A DNA stretch of 38,629 bases from Coleophoma eucalyptorum. Lineage: Eukaryota > Ascomycota > Leotiomycetes > Helotiales > Dermateaceae. A model generated the notes under the pieces. That model ran no database searches. It worked only from the letters and a program-made list of their open reading frames with translations, and was not told the origin of the DNA. Position numbers and translations under genes: made by a program. The DNA is taken from assembly GCA_026120035.1 (NCBI GenBank), contig JALRME010000084.1, forward strand, positions 1-38,629. Direction: 5' to 3'. Positions 11,305 through 20,801 of the stretch are shown here, in pieces; position 1 is the stretch's first letter; each line of letters begins with the position of its first letter.

Positions 11305-12497
11305 ATGATGCCAAAGTCGTGGAATCCGCTCACCGAATCTCCCGACCTTCATGGACGGGTTGCTGTGGTCACTGGCGGCAAGTATGTTCCTAAATATCAC
11401 AGTAGAGTTTCTACGGTCCGGGTAAAGGTTGACAGGTTCTTTAGCAGCGGCATAGGCATGTCGACAATCAAATACCTTGCCCTCCGAGGAGCAAAAGTCT
11501 ACTTTACAACAAGGTCGGAGGCAAAAGCTTATAAGACGAGGGAATATCTCCAAGCCAACAACCCTGAGATAGACCAGAACAAGATTATCTGGCTCTTGAT
11601 GGACTTAGCAGATTTCAAATCTATTCACACTGCTGCGGAGGAAATTCAAAAGAGGGAACATAAAGTCGATATTCTTAGTATGATTCGCGTACTTGGCTTC
11701 GAAAACCTCTGAACTGACTGATGCTGTATTCAACAATGCTAGTGTTGTTACAGGATCCAGAGAATTAATAGGAGATGGGTGGGAAATTCATATGGCAGTT
11801 GGGTGAGAGATAAACTGAGTTACCTAGGCAACCGCCAGCTGACTTTAATTTTGTAGCTTTGTTGGACACTTTGTACTCACTAATAGTCTCCTTCCTCTGC
11901 TAAAGAACGCCCTCGCAGAGAAAGATGCAGATGTCAGAATTGTAACTGTTGGTTCTAATGTCAACTATCTCTTGTTAGCATCAGACTACGAATTCCAGTT
12001 CAATTCACCATCCTTTCTAAAAAAACCCAGCTCCCAGGTATCCCTGGACATGGCGTTATATTGGTCAATACCTCTTTAACTCCGACATGATCCGCTTTGC
12101 CGTTTCCAAGGTTGCGGTAATCCTATTTGCGCAAGAGTTACAGCGCCTTCTGGACGAGCAGGGTCTTCCAATTATTTCGGTCGCTATTCATCCGGGAGCC
12201 GTAGCCACTGAAGGCGTTATGGCCAACATTCCTGGCATCTTCGCAAACATCGCCCGTGCGATGATGCTCTCGCCAGATCAAGGTGCCGTGATGCCACTAT
12301 TTGCAGCAACTGCAGAGGAGATTCGCAACAACCCCTCGAAATACAAGGGCAGGTACTTGGAACCACTTGGGCAAGTAGTGGCTCCAAATCGTGTTAGTAC
12401 AAAAAACGCACAAGTGAGGGGATTGTGGGATAACACAACTATAGAAGTTAATAAGTATCTTATCCAGAAAGGTCTCAATCCCCTGAAAGCATGGTAG
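11305..12497 (+). pseudogene. Short-chain dehydrogenase, broken
   Basis: The classical SDR fold is clear. Exon 1 (11305-11381) and exon 2 (11445-11677) give VVTGG joined to NSGIGMSTIKYLALRGAKVY, the TGxxxGxG nucleotide-binding loop. Exon 3 (11730-11802) gives NNASVVTGSRELIGDGWE, and exon 4 (11857-12497) the rest. There are three lesions. First, intron 2 should end just before 11730, but the acceptor reads AT (11728-11729) instead of AG, despite a good CTGAC branch site upstream. Second, a run of seven A at 12019-12025 shifts the frame; one A fewer would continue into PRYPWTWRYIGQYLFNSDM. Third, the catalytic tyrosine of YxxxK is phenylalanine (RFAVSK, about 12097). The C-terminal half otherwise reads normally to TAG. 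Sequencing error could explain one change but hardly all three, so the enzyme is very probably dead. Confidence 0.8.
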
Positions 12498-13607
12498 TGC
12501 AGGCACAAAAGGCGTATTGTTTCTTTAGATTATGAAATCAGTCTACTCAAGTAGAGGCCTTAGGATACTTAATTTATCACTATATATAAATCAGAAATTC
12601 CAGGGTCAAGGTATATCTACTTTGATTTATCTTAGATTCTGATGCAGCACTACTTAAGCCATTATAGCTATACCTTACATGCCGAAGTCAGTGTTCGTAG
12701 TTGGTGTATATATATTTTAATAAAGAACGAATGGCCGAAATAGTAGCGAAAGAATCTTCGACAATGATCACAGTGATTTTTGTAGCCATACTGATAAGGA
12801 GAGACAGGTCAGAGTTAGAATTGGAATTATAAAAGGCAGCTCGGATGCAGAATTTGACTCCATAAACCCCTTCGTTTGGTTCAAAAGCAATGGTCGTTCA
12901 CCATTTTTGGGCATTTGAGTTTTCATAGCTTGACTAAAACATACCATAGGAGACATTTCCTAGCCAGAGACTTGCGAGTTTCTAACGGGTGTTTTGTGGA
13001 CAACAGTACTTTATCTACTCTGTCCTAAACCTCTGTCAAGAGGCATAGGCATCGATTTTATTGGTGAAGTGAAACCCTAAAACACCGGCGGAGAATATCG
13101 GTTCCATTGTTGACATGCATTGACCACGATGTGTAAAATGAGTAGAAATGGTTTGCGCAATCGTAGCATAAGTAGAGTTGCTTTCATCTCTCCTTCAGAT
13201 GTAGGTCTCAACAGTGTGACGGCTGCAGGTGCACCTCAATGTATCAATAAAGGCGATTCACGAGCTTAAGCTCAAAGGGTACTATCCCAACTATGCACGG
13301 GGTTAACTGTCGAAGACTTCACCGCAGAAAAAAAGTAGGGAATGAGCTTCTATCTAGACAATATCTTCATGGTAAACTTCCACAGCAACAAATGACCCAT
13401 CTATGAGATCACGTACGGGAAGCTCGCTGAATATTTAAAGCCAGAAAGTCTTCAGCGGACTAGACAGCCTGGCCACCAACATTTCTCTTATAAAATACAA
13501 CTCCGATCCCAAGCCTTTGTATTAGGCCTGATGCCAAATCCCTGACGACTGATTTACGTCCCGGCACTCCACGTGCCTCAATATCTGCATTCTAAACCGT
13601 CCAGGTC
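12498..13607. other. Intergenic, no gene seen
   Basis: Short frames only (for example a 62-codon minus frame at 12768-12956) with no domain. It contains the 3' flanks of the dehydrogenase and of the minus-strand regulator. Confidence 0.5.
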
Positions 13608-15017
13608 TTAATAGATAACTGAAACCTCGTCCCCTGTGCGTACAGCCCAGTTTTCAACCTGCTCTAGTCCCCAAAGGACAGTGAACAGGTGCCGTGCAAA
13701 CTCGTCAACTTGGGCAGCAGGTATGCCGCGGGCGACAAGTGTGTGACCACGTAGGCTTTGCACAAATAGCGGGTCAGTGGTATGGGCGAGAGCCTCCCAG
13801 CGTGCCGATGAGGGCGCATCCCACAGCCCTGCGCGGGCTGTGATAGAGATATCGCCGGCACAGTCAGACCAACTGGCCTTGAGGCTGAGGTAGACGCCAG
13901 CGGCGACGTTAGCGAGCAGCCAAGTGCGGCGGATGGACTCAGAAAGGACAAAGGCTCGATACAGGCCCGGAACAGCATCATCGCCATCTGACGAGGAGAG
14001 GGTTTTAGGAACAAGGGTAGAATTGGTGGCGTCTAATACAGCCGAGTCCCACAGCTGGCGAGTCCAGATGAGTAGAGTTTCAATGAGGCCCTCAGCCACG
14101 GCACGGCGGGCGATGGAAGAAGAGAAGAGAGCGAGCAGGAGGTGGATTAGGAGGGCCTGCGTCCGGGCAAGATGCTCCCTAGTAGACAGAAGGGGGCCAA
14201 ATAAGGAGCTCTCGCTGGGCTCGGACGCAAGCAAGTTTGAGATGTGGGAGGAGCAGATGGTGTTGATGAGGTTCTCGTTGCCCGGTGTAATGGCTTGCAC
14301 AATGGCAATAGCGGAGAAGGCGTCCTGTATGCACTGGGGTAGAGGTCCTTCAGAATAGAGGTGGCGGTGGATGAAGGGGTTATGGCCCTCACGAACGAAG
14401 CGGATAAGCCAGACCTGCAGGCCGCGGACGAAGTTGGTGAAGACGGGGGTGGGGGGTAAGGAGACCGGGGACTGGTAGTGGTAGGTCATCGTCCACGCCG
14501 AAGGGGAGAGAAACCAGTTCACGTTCGAAGGGAAGATGCCGAGCTGGCTTGCTGCGCTGGGGTGGACAGTTCCTGACGATGATGATGTGACGGCGGTAGA
14601 GACTGGGTTACAAGGGGTGTGGTCCTGCGCGGAAGGGGTTTTGACCTGGTCGTCGGGCCACGGAAAAGCCCAAAAGTCTGACCTGGTATCAAGGGCAAGC
14701 TGGTTTGCTGCGCTTGAGCCAGCGGCGGTCATCGATGATAATACAGAAGCAAGGCTAGTGGTGGATAATAGGTTGAGGGTGTGGTCCTGCGCAGAAGAGA
14801 CATTCTGGCCGTCTGGCAATGGAAACGCCAGTAATTCTTGCCCAGCATTGAGGGCAGAGGTGTTAGGAGAGAGGTAGGGCCGGCGCCTCTTGGTGGGCGG
14901 GTATATGCAGTCAATGTCCTTATCTAGGCATCGAGTGCAGGACGGGAGAATCCTGTCGCAGCGACGCTTAGTGTTGGTGCAGCTGAAGCAGGCCTTTTGT
15001 TTGGACTGGCGGTCCAT
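13608..15017 (-). CDS. Zn2Cys6 transcription factor, intronless
   Basis: A single 469-codon frame starts at MDRQSKQKACFSC. The zinc cluster has cysteines at residues 10, 13, 20, 27, 30 and 37 (CFSCTNTKRRCD, then CTRCLDKDIDC), the compact C-x2-C-x6-C-x6-C-x2-C-x6-C spacing, followed by the basic linker PPTKRRRPYL. The middle is Ser/Thr/Ala-rich and probably disordered (residues about 50-170). The C-terminal half is helical and Leu-rich and resembles the short effector part of cluster-type fungal regulators rather than a full fungal_trans domain. Its base composition is visibly more GC-rich than the flanks, and it keeps a long open frame among decayed neighbours, so it is likely functional. Several antisense frames over it are shadows. 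Target genes unknown; the broken dehydrogenase and the SnoaL-like gene are nearest. Confidence 0.85.
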   Translation of the reverse strand: MDRQSKQKACFSCTNTKRRCDRILPSCTRCLDKDIDCIYPPTKRRRPYLSPNTSALNAGQELLAFPLPDGQNVSSAQDHTLNLLSTTSLASVLSSMTAAGSSAANQLALDTRSDFWAFPWPDDQVKTPSAQDHTPCNPVSTAVTSSSSGTVHPSAASQLGIFPSNVNWFLSPSAWTMTYHYQSPVSLPPTPVFTNFVRGLQVWLIRFVREGHNPFIHRHLYSEGPLPQCIQDAFSAIAIVQAITPGNENLINTICSSHISNLLASEPSESSLFGPLLSTREHLARTQALLIHLLLALFSSSIARRAVAEGLIETLLIWTRQLWDSAVLDATNSTLVPKTLSSSDGDDAVPGLYRAFVLSESIRRTWLLANVAAGVYLSLKASWSDCAGDISITARAGLWDAPSSARWEALAHTTDPLFVQSLRGHTLVARGIPAAQVDEFARHLFTVLWGLEQVENWAVRTGDEVSVIY

Positions 15018-15600
15018 GGTAAGAGTTAGAGTTATGCTATATTCCTTGGTTGCTTGAGCCCAGGTGGTGATAAAGGACGATATAAAAATCTCTAGTTCTA
15101 GTATTAAAGGAGAAGTCAGGTGCTAATGCTTTATCACCCATAAAGCCAAGGAAGGATCCAGTGTGGAAGTACTACTTACTCGTTACGAGTCTAACTGGTG
15201 GCTAGCGAAGCGAGTCAGCCTTCCTCATGCCCTCGCTATATTTAAAGTTTACTTCATTTAAAGGAGCTTCGAAGAGTCTCGTGAAAAATCCTCCTGGGCA
15301 AATAAACACGTGATTATTATAGCTATAGCAACGGATTCCTGAGTCGCAGTCTAGAAGACGTCTAGTTACTAGTATTCTTCAGGCGGAATCATCAAAACTG
15401 ATCGATGGTTAAAGGGCCTCAATTATCATGTTGCCCTAATATATACATTGTCCCAAAACATACTAAGCCGAAGCTATGTCAACCAATAAGAGGTGTCTTA
15501 GGTCGATCCCTAAAACTGTATATGACACACTCGCTTATAAGTGGCGTTAAGTATCCCACTCGATGAACTAGAAAGTGTTTGAGGGGACTATAAGGCTAAT
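15018..15600. promoter_or_regulatory. Upstream region of the minus-strand regulator
   Basis: No gene seen. It holds the promoter of the factor that starts at 15017. Confidence 0.3.
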
Positions 15601-15998
15601 TTAATTAGGTGCTTTTCTTAACACCGTATAATAGTTTTCTGGTCTTGTAAGACCGCACCCTCTGACGAAATGGTAAGCCCACAGATCTAACATTATCTCC
15701 GTTATTCCGAAGCTCTGGGTGTGGACTAAATTTTGAGGCGCCAAAAGTATATAGCGTTCAAAAGAAGGTTTAAAAAATATAGCCCTTGGCATGCCATATC
15801 TCGTATAAATGATAACTTAGCCGATAAGTAATTAATGAAGAGTAATGTTGACGATTCCAATGTAAGGACAAGAGATGCATACCTAGTTCTGGATCCAGTT
15901 TTAATGTTGAGCCCCGGCTGATGCCATCCATGCCAGAAAGGAACCATCTTCTCTCGACAAGTCCAATAGCCTGCTCTCAGCTCTGGGTTTCCCACCAC
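15601..15998 (-). pseudogene. Two-exon relic, weakly P450-like
   Basis: On the minus strand an open frame without an in-frame ATG (from about 15998) reads KMVPFWHGWHQPGLNIKTGS and then meets a GTATGC donor near 15885. An intron of about 85 nt ends at TACGAG, and the frame continues in phase as RYGMPRAIFFKPSFERYILL, later ENYYTVLRKAPN before a stop at 15601. The layout, an aromatic-rich N-terminal piece followed by a hydrophobic LAPQNL segment, faintly recalls the N-terminus of fungal cytochromes P450. No haem-binding Cys motif is present anywhere near, so it would be a fragment at best. The P450 assignment is a guess; the coding-like splice is the only firm point. Confidence 0.2.
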
Positions 15999-16768
15999 TT
16001 CTTCGCGGGGACTTCATGACATGCCCTTCCATTTTACGAAAGTCTCTTGTTCTTTGTGTTAAAGTAGCTTATAAGGTAGAAGGTCATATTGCAACTGGTG
16101 GCTTTTCCCATCTGTGTAAAATAAATACATAGAAAACAGAGCCTTGAGCAGGAAAGCATTCTTGGCATCTGATTTCAATTGTAAGTTGCTGTCAATCCAT
16201 ATGCTAAAATGCTGCTCGCCATAGATGCTGAAAGCACCTTGTCTCTCGTATAGGTTCAGTCCATTGGCTCGTCGCATAATTTGGAGGAGAATAGGGTCGA
16301 CTGAAAGTAGAGATTCGTACTACAGCAGATTCTCATCTTGAAAGGCTCTAGAAGCTGGAGAATCCTCCCCTAGGCTACAAGGAGTTTACTGCAGTAGGTC
16401 TAGTGGCTTTTTAGGTTATACGAGGTACAGCCACAAATTAGCGCAGGCGTTGTCAGCCATAGTCGTGACGCGCCAACTTTGGTGAACCCCCCGCGTTGGG
16501 TTGTCAACCACAACAATGCCGCTAGCATTTTTGGCTCTTCCCCCATCGACTGTATCGCCTCTCAAAATCATATCAAACAAAGGCGCATCCATCTGGCCCT
16601 GAGCTACCTCCGTCTGTAGTTGTCAACATCTCAAACGACTGCAATCCCCTGATTAAATTTGATAGCCTCGTCAAAGCTTAGATAGTCGAGGGTCTCTCTG
16701 CAGACTTCCCGAAGTTTCCAATTTGTTCATACTCAAGTGCTCCATTGTCCATTTTTTTATCTTGATTA
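15999..16768. other. Intergenic; weak frames only
   Basis: A 72-codon minus frame (16059-16277) is open with no recognisable content. Nothing else seen up to the hairpin at 16769. Confidence 0.4.
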
Positions 16769-16862
16769 CGGTGTAAGGCTCTGGCTTTGTACTCCCACTC
16801 ACGCGATCCTGTTGATCCTGGCGATCGCGTGAGTGGGAGTACAAAGCCAGAGCCTTACACCG
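16769..16862. repeat. Perfect 40-bp inverted repeat, 94-nt hairpin
   Basis: Arms at 16769-16808 and 16823-16862 are exact reverse complements over 40 bases (left arm begins CGGTGTAAGGCTCTGG), separated by a 14-base spacer (CTGTTGATCCTGGC). Pairing stops at both outer edges, so the unit is a discrete hairpin. Transcribed from either strand it would fold into a stem without mismatches. It could be a small-RNA precursor, a snap-back duplication, or an assembly artefact. Confidence 0.9.
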
Positions 16863-17152
16863 AATGCCATCTTCTATTCCTTGGCTTAGCTTACTATATG
16901 CTATGTCATTACAGCATTCGCCATCATTATGACAGAACACGAATCCCGAGATATTGACGGACAGCTCGAAGACACATTTTGCAAGCCCATCACGGTGCCG
17001 CTGTCGACTTCCCCCTTCAACAAGATGCCTTCTCCAGATACCTTGCGGCTTTGAAAGTGTGCTTAAGGATCGGTTTTGCAAGACTGGAGTTGGTACATCC
17101 GTTGACGTCCTCCTTCAAGAAGCTCCAGCAGAAACATTGCTCAAGGTTGTAG

Positions 17153-17434
17153 AATACGTCAGATCTAATCAAACAACTACCGAAGTTCGAAAATATAAGT
17201 GGATACGAAGCAGACGGAATACGTTGGCCTGACGTTATTGATGGTAGACTTGTGAGGTTCCTAGCCATGAGCATTGTCTACTTGAAGGACAAATTACCCG
17301 ACTTGACCACAATTATGGCTCAGGAGCGGGCCATCATTACATCAAAAACAATGCTAAGTACCCAATCGTCTTATTTCAAAGACTTGAACGTTATTGCCGG
17401 CGCCTGCAAAAACTGTCAGACCTATTCCTGCTAG
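17153..17434 (+). CDS. Unassigned frame, possible terminal exon
   Basis: The plus-strand frame between a stop at about 17150 and TAG at 17434 reads DLIKQLPKFENISGYEADG and then ends ACKNCQTYSC. The composition is coding-like and not low-complexity. It has no clear ATG before 17267 and overlaps in another frame with VDVLLQEAPAETLLKVVEYV, a second coding-like stretch just upstream (about 17090-17170). The two could be exons or a frameshifted single exon; I cannot find a splice pair of reasonable length that joins them. No domain recognised. Confidence 0.2.
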   Translation, partial: NTSDLIKQLPKFENISGYEADGIRWPDVIDGRLVRFLAMSIVYLKDKLPDLTTIMAQERAIITSKTMLSTQSSYFKDLNVIAGACKNCQTYSC

Positions 17435-17618
17435 CTATCATACTTCCACAACCAAGGTGTTTTCTACAGTAGCTGATACCTTGCCATAATATCCACGACA
17501 ACTACCCACTAAAAGGTAGTTTACAACACTATAGAGGCTATAAAGTTGGCCTGTGAGCCAGGCACATCTATATCACCCCTGCAGAGATAGAAAGATCTAG
17601 TTAGAGCGCACGAACGTC

Positions 17619-17911
17619 TTGATGGTAAGTCGGTGTATCTATGGTTATAACTCTGCTGACGGATATGATACTAGAGTTTTAACCCTAGATCTCTTGATAC
17701 TACAATACTTTTCTCGATGAAAGACGATAATGATGTCAAGTGGGTTGATGGCAAGGGTCAATGGGTGTACTGGAAACAATGTAGTGGTCTAACTTTCTAC
17801 GAGAATGGCGTCCCATCCCAGAAGGACGACTGGCTCACTGGCCAAATGATATTAGAGGAAGGCGCTGCACTATACCTCGTTGGTGGAAAGGTACAGGTGA
17901 GGGAAGGATAG
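17619..17911 (+). CDS. Possible small two-exon protein (about 79 aa)
   Basis: A GTAAGT donor at 17622 and the acceptor GATACTAG, with a GCTGAC branch site between them, make a textbook intron of about 50 nt. The exon before it ends in ATG, and the frame after it reads SFNPRSLDTTILFSMKDD and then VKWVDGKGQWVYWKQC up to TAG at 17911. The second exon is Trp/Gly-rich and acidic, with no signal peptide or domain I recognise. It is convergent with the gene ending at 17941. The true 5' exon could extend further upstream in another frame. Confidence 0.3.
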
Positions 17912-17940
17912 CATCAACGGCACGGGATGTAGATTGAATT

Positions 17941-19050
17941 TCAGGGATATATCTTATTTCTTAATTGAACACCTCCTCTAATTCCAAGAGATAAATTGAT
18001 CACTGCCCCTTCCCCAGAATTGCTAGTAAGTATCATAGATACGCCTTCTGTTAAAAGATTTGCCTCCTCTAATTCCTTCTGTCGCATACGGCTTGTGGCA
18101 ACTGCCTCATGTATCTCAGGGCCAAATACACGAATAATAGCCTTGTCAGAGACGCCCTTCAAAGTTATTTCAGGATTAGGTGTAATTTTAACCCCACCTC
18201 GCAAGAAGGTAAGATATTGCACATTCTCCACTGATCCTACCTGTACATTGAACAAAGTCATCACGAGCTCTTCTACCTTGCTCCCTTCTATAGCTAAACT
18301 CATAAGGCAATCAACTAGTCCATGCAAAGGAAAGTACATCGTTACAGCAGCTACAACACTATGCTGAACTGTGTCTCTTCTGATTGATTCAAACATTTGT
18401 TCGTTGAAAACATCCGCAATTCCCCGTAGTGGAGCATTTTCGAGTATATGATGTTGCAGGGGAAGCTTTGGGACTGAATGTTCACTTGGAACATCTTTTG
18501 GAGCACCTGAATAACCGCTCCGTATGTTGATTGCACCAGACATGTCTTCGTTACATGTATTCGTAGTAATTTCCACCGATGCATTATCGATTGGCGGATT
18601 AAGTTGGAAGTCTATCTTTGATTAGCAGTATCCAAACAAATTATAGACAAGCCGTGTACTAGGTAACTTATGTAATTTACGTGATATTTTACTAATGGCA
18701 TTTTGGACCGTGAAATGTGGTTCAATTTGTGCCACTTGTTTTGCAGTTTTTATTCGTACGCTCTCAGGTAACGTTCGGAATTTTGCAATAGTCTTGTCGT
18801 TATTTACCCTTCCTCTATAATGCGTTTTCCCTTCGGTCGCAAGAAAATATGCAATCCAGGCCGTGAATCCTTGGCCCAGAAATATTCGTGCCGTCGTCAT
18901 TTCCTTCGAAGTTTGCGTTTCCTTCAACCTTAATTTCAGATTTTTGGGTATCTTCTGATGTTTCCACTTAGCTAGAAGAAATCCGCCGAGAATATTGACC
19001 ATCGATTCAGTTATCAAGTTGGTGCTCAGCGGAAGCTGCACTGCTTGCAT
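17941..19050 (-). CDS. Two-exon hypothetical protein (353 aa)
   Basis: On the minus strand exon 1 runs 19050-18660 and exon 2 18611-17941, 1062 nt together. A 48-nt intron (GTACAC donor, GATAG acceptor, GCTAAT branch) removes the TAA at 18622 that otherwise interrupts one continuous frame. The start ATG at 19050 gives MQAVQLPLSTNLITES. The N-terminal third is basic (KWKHQKIPKNLKLRLK) with a hydrophobic patch around MVNILGGFLLA. The C-terminal part includes VVAAVTMYFPLHGLVDCL, VQYLTFLRGGVKITPNP and VSMILTSNSGEGAVINLS, an alpha/beta mix. I do not recognise the family. The alternative to the intron is a single nonsense mutation in a longer single exon. Confidence 0.5.
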
Positions 19051-19652
19051 CGTTACATAGGTCAATGTAAATAAGAATGGTGAGCGTTGTTTAGATGACT
19101 ATGAAAAACGAACAGAAACAGAATGCAACAAAGGGCTTTATCTTTCTTCTGTGCAAGTTATGGGCATATGTAGATGTGTGGCACAACCAAAATCATGCGC
19201 ACGGGGGCACAGCTTTATCCCTGCCAGGCCAATTTAAGCTGCAGGTGCTGTCAGTATCTTGCTTCCAGGCAAGTTACGTGTACAGCTTCGGGTAAGTGGT
19301 GATAGGGTCCTTTTCTTAGCCTGCAGGGTACAGGGATAATACATATCCTGAATCCAAATCGAAAAGGCGTAAATTATCATCTGTATGCTAGTATCTTACA
19401 TTCAAGCAAGTTATGAGTGCCAAGGACGGCCGAGGGCATTGTAAATCACCTTGCGCACTTAAGCCTAACGAGAGAGCGATGCTCGGTTCACTTTATGAGA
19501 TTTTCATACGTTGGTGGCGTTGGCAATTCCCTTGGTTCATTAGAATATTTACTAAACTTGGTACGAACGATGAGACAAACTATATACAGTACTGTCGGCA
19601 AGGTATTCATTTAACAAACAACCCCTTACCTGGACTTTTCAGCACATGAACC
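19051..19652. promoter_or_regulatory. Spacer carrying three copies of a ~30-bp motif
   Basis: Copies lie at 19138-19163, 19252-19279 and 19388-19416, all on the plus strand. All share TATCTT or a close variant, then GCAAGTTA. The middle copy has a perfect CTTGC-6-GCAAG dyad (CTTGCTTCCAGGCAAG). The region sits between the divergent gene at 19050 (minus) and the Myb relic at 19653 (plus). Short frames here (19413-19649) are not convincing genes. Confidence 0.4.
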
Positions 19653-20413
19653 ATGGGCACTTCTGCTGTTTTCGAAATCATGCTATGGAGTGAACCCAAG
19701 AAATCTACTCTTTGGACTCTAGACGAGCAAGAGCACCTAATATCGCTCCGGCTTCACGATATAACCTCCTCTGATGCATCTAAAATACTCAATAGAAGCG
19801 AAGCTTCCTGTAGCAACCAAATCCCCAACCTTCTACGGCTATAACCATATCCTAAAATTCCAGTTCAGCATATTGCCAGATACTTGTCAGTCTCTTCATG
19901 GAATGTGGAAGAAAATCATATTTTGGCTGAATCGAAGACGATCAAAAGAAACTGGGAGACAATTACGAAGATGTTGGATCGAGATATGACCAGCTGTAAT
20001 ACACACTGGTCAAATGCTATCGCTGAGGCTACCAAAGATTTTGACCAACCATGGTCGGAGGATGAAGATGAAAGGCTCTTTATCGAGGTCCAACAGCAAT
20101 CTCAAATTGACTGATTTCCTATTGTGACCATGTAGAGAGGACATCTTATTCTTGCGTCCATCGATGGCGACTCTTGGCTTCCGCTCTGAATTTCAGCTAC
20201 AAGACTCAGATTGAAATTCCTGGATACAAAGCCGAATACCTCCTGGATAGCACCCGAGCTAACCTGTTGGAACGGATCACAAAGAACTTCTGCTGTCTCA
20301 AATGCAAACACTATCATACAGAACGTAAATTACACGAAAAGTACTTTGATGGATTCGGTGGACTACTTTTTTTAGTGTGCCACAAAGGTGGTTTCAGCTG
20401 TCTTGGTCTCTAG
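19653..20413 (+). pseudogene. Three-repeat Myb/SANT DNA-binding protein, degraded
   Basis: Exon 1 (19653-19809) and exon 2 (from 19864) are joined by a 54-nt intron. They read LWTLDEQEHLISLRLHD with ASFQHIARYL (repeat 1), SSWNVEENHILAESK with NWETITKML and NTHWSNAI (repeat 2), and QPWSEDEDERLFIEV (start of repeat 3). The tryptophan expected in helix 2 of repeat 3 is a TGA stop (20112-20114, after SQID). The rest of that repeat (ERTSYSCVHRWRLLASALN) continues in a different frame to a stop at 20413. At least one nonsense and one frameshift lesion are therefore present. TGG-to-TGA is a G-to-A change. Myb proteins of this R1R2R3-like layout bind DNA in the nucleus. The tail after the repeats (LLERITKNFCCLKCKHYH) is not recognisable. 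Confidence 0.6.
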
Positions 20414-20801
20414 TGCGACCATCATAAAGTAAAACATAATGGTGACTTTCGAGAGATGCAAGATAAAATTTGGATACAAACTCTTCTTAACTAGCCCTAG
20501 AGTAAAACTGAACCACAGAGGAATTCAAGCAAATAAAAATCAAGTATGCTCTCGACCAAGTACCAATTCTCCAGCGTCGATATTGGAGATCGACTCGATT
20601 CGTAGCCGATTGAAAATCTTGATCCTAAACACTTCCAAGATCGTCATTTGCTACCGAGATGTTGGAATAAGTCTCCAATAAATCTCGCTTCCGTTTGCCA
20701 AGTTTGATGTTCGTGCCTTGAGTAGCAATATCACTAACACTACTTAGCGCGCGCTCAAAAAAGTAGTCTTGAATGGTCTTACCTGTCTACAATCATCTCG
20801 T
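20414..20801. other. Spacer, no gene seen
   Basis: An 80-codon plus frame (20439-20681) is open without recognisable content. A minus-strand frame overlapping the kinase 3' end (20941-20744) might be an alternative kinase C-terminus. Confidence 0.35.

Noticed and set aside
13924..14358. 144-codon plus-strand frame
   Set aside because: Antisense shadow of the intact, more GC-rich Zn2Cys6 gene at 13608-15017.
18622..18624. In-frame TAA suggesting two genes at 17.9-19.05 kb
   Set aside because: A 48-nt intron with good donor, branch and acceptor removes it and preserves the frame, so one two-exon gene is simpler.
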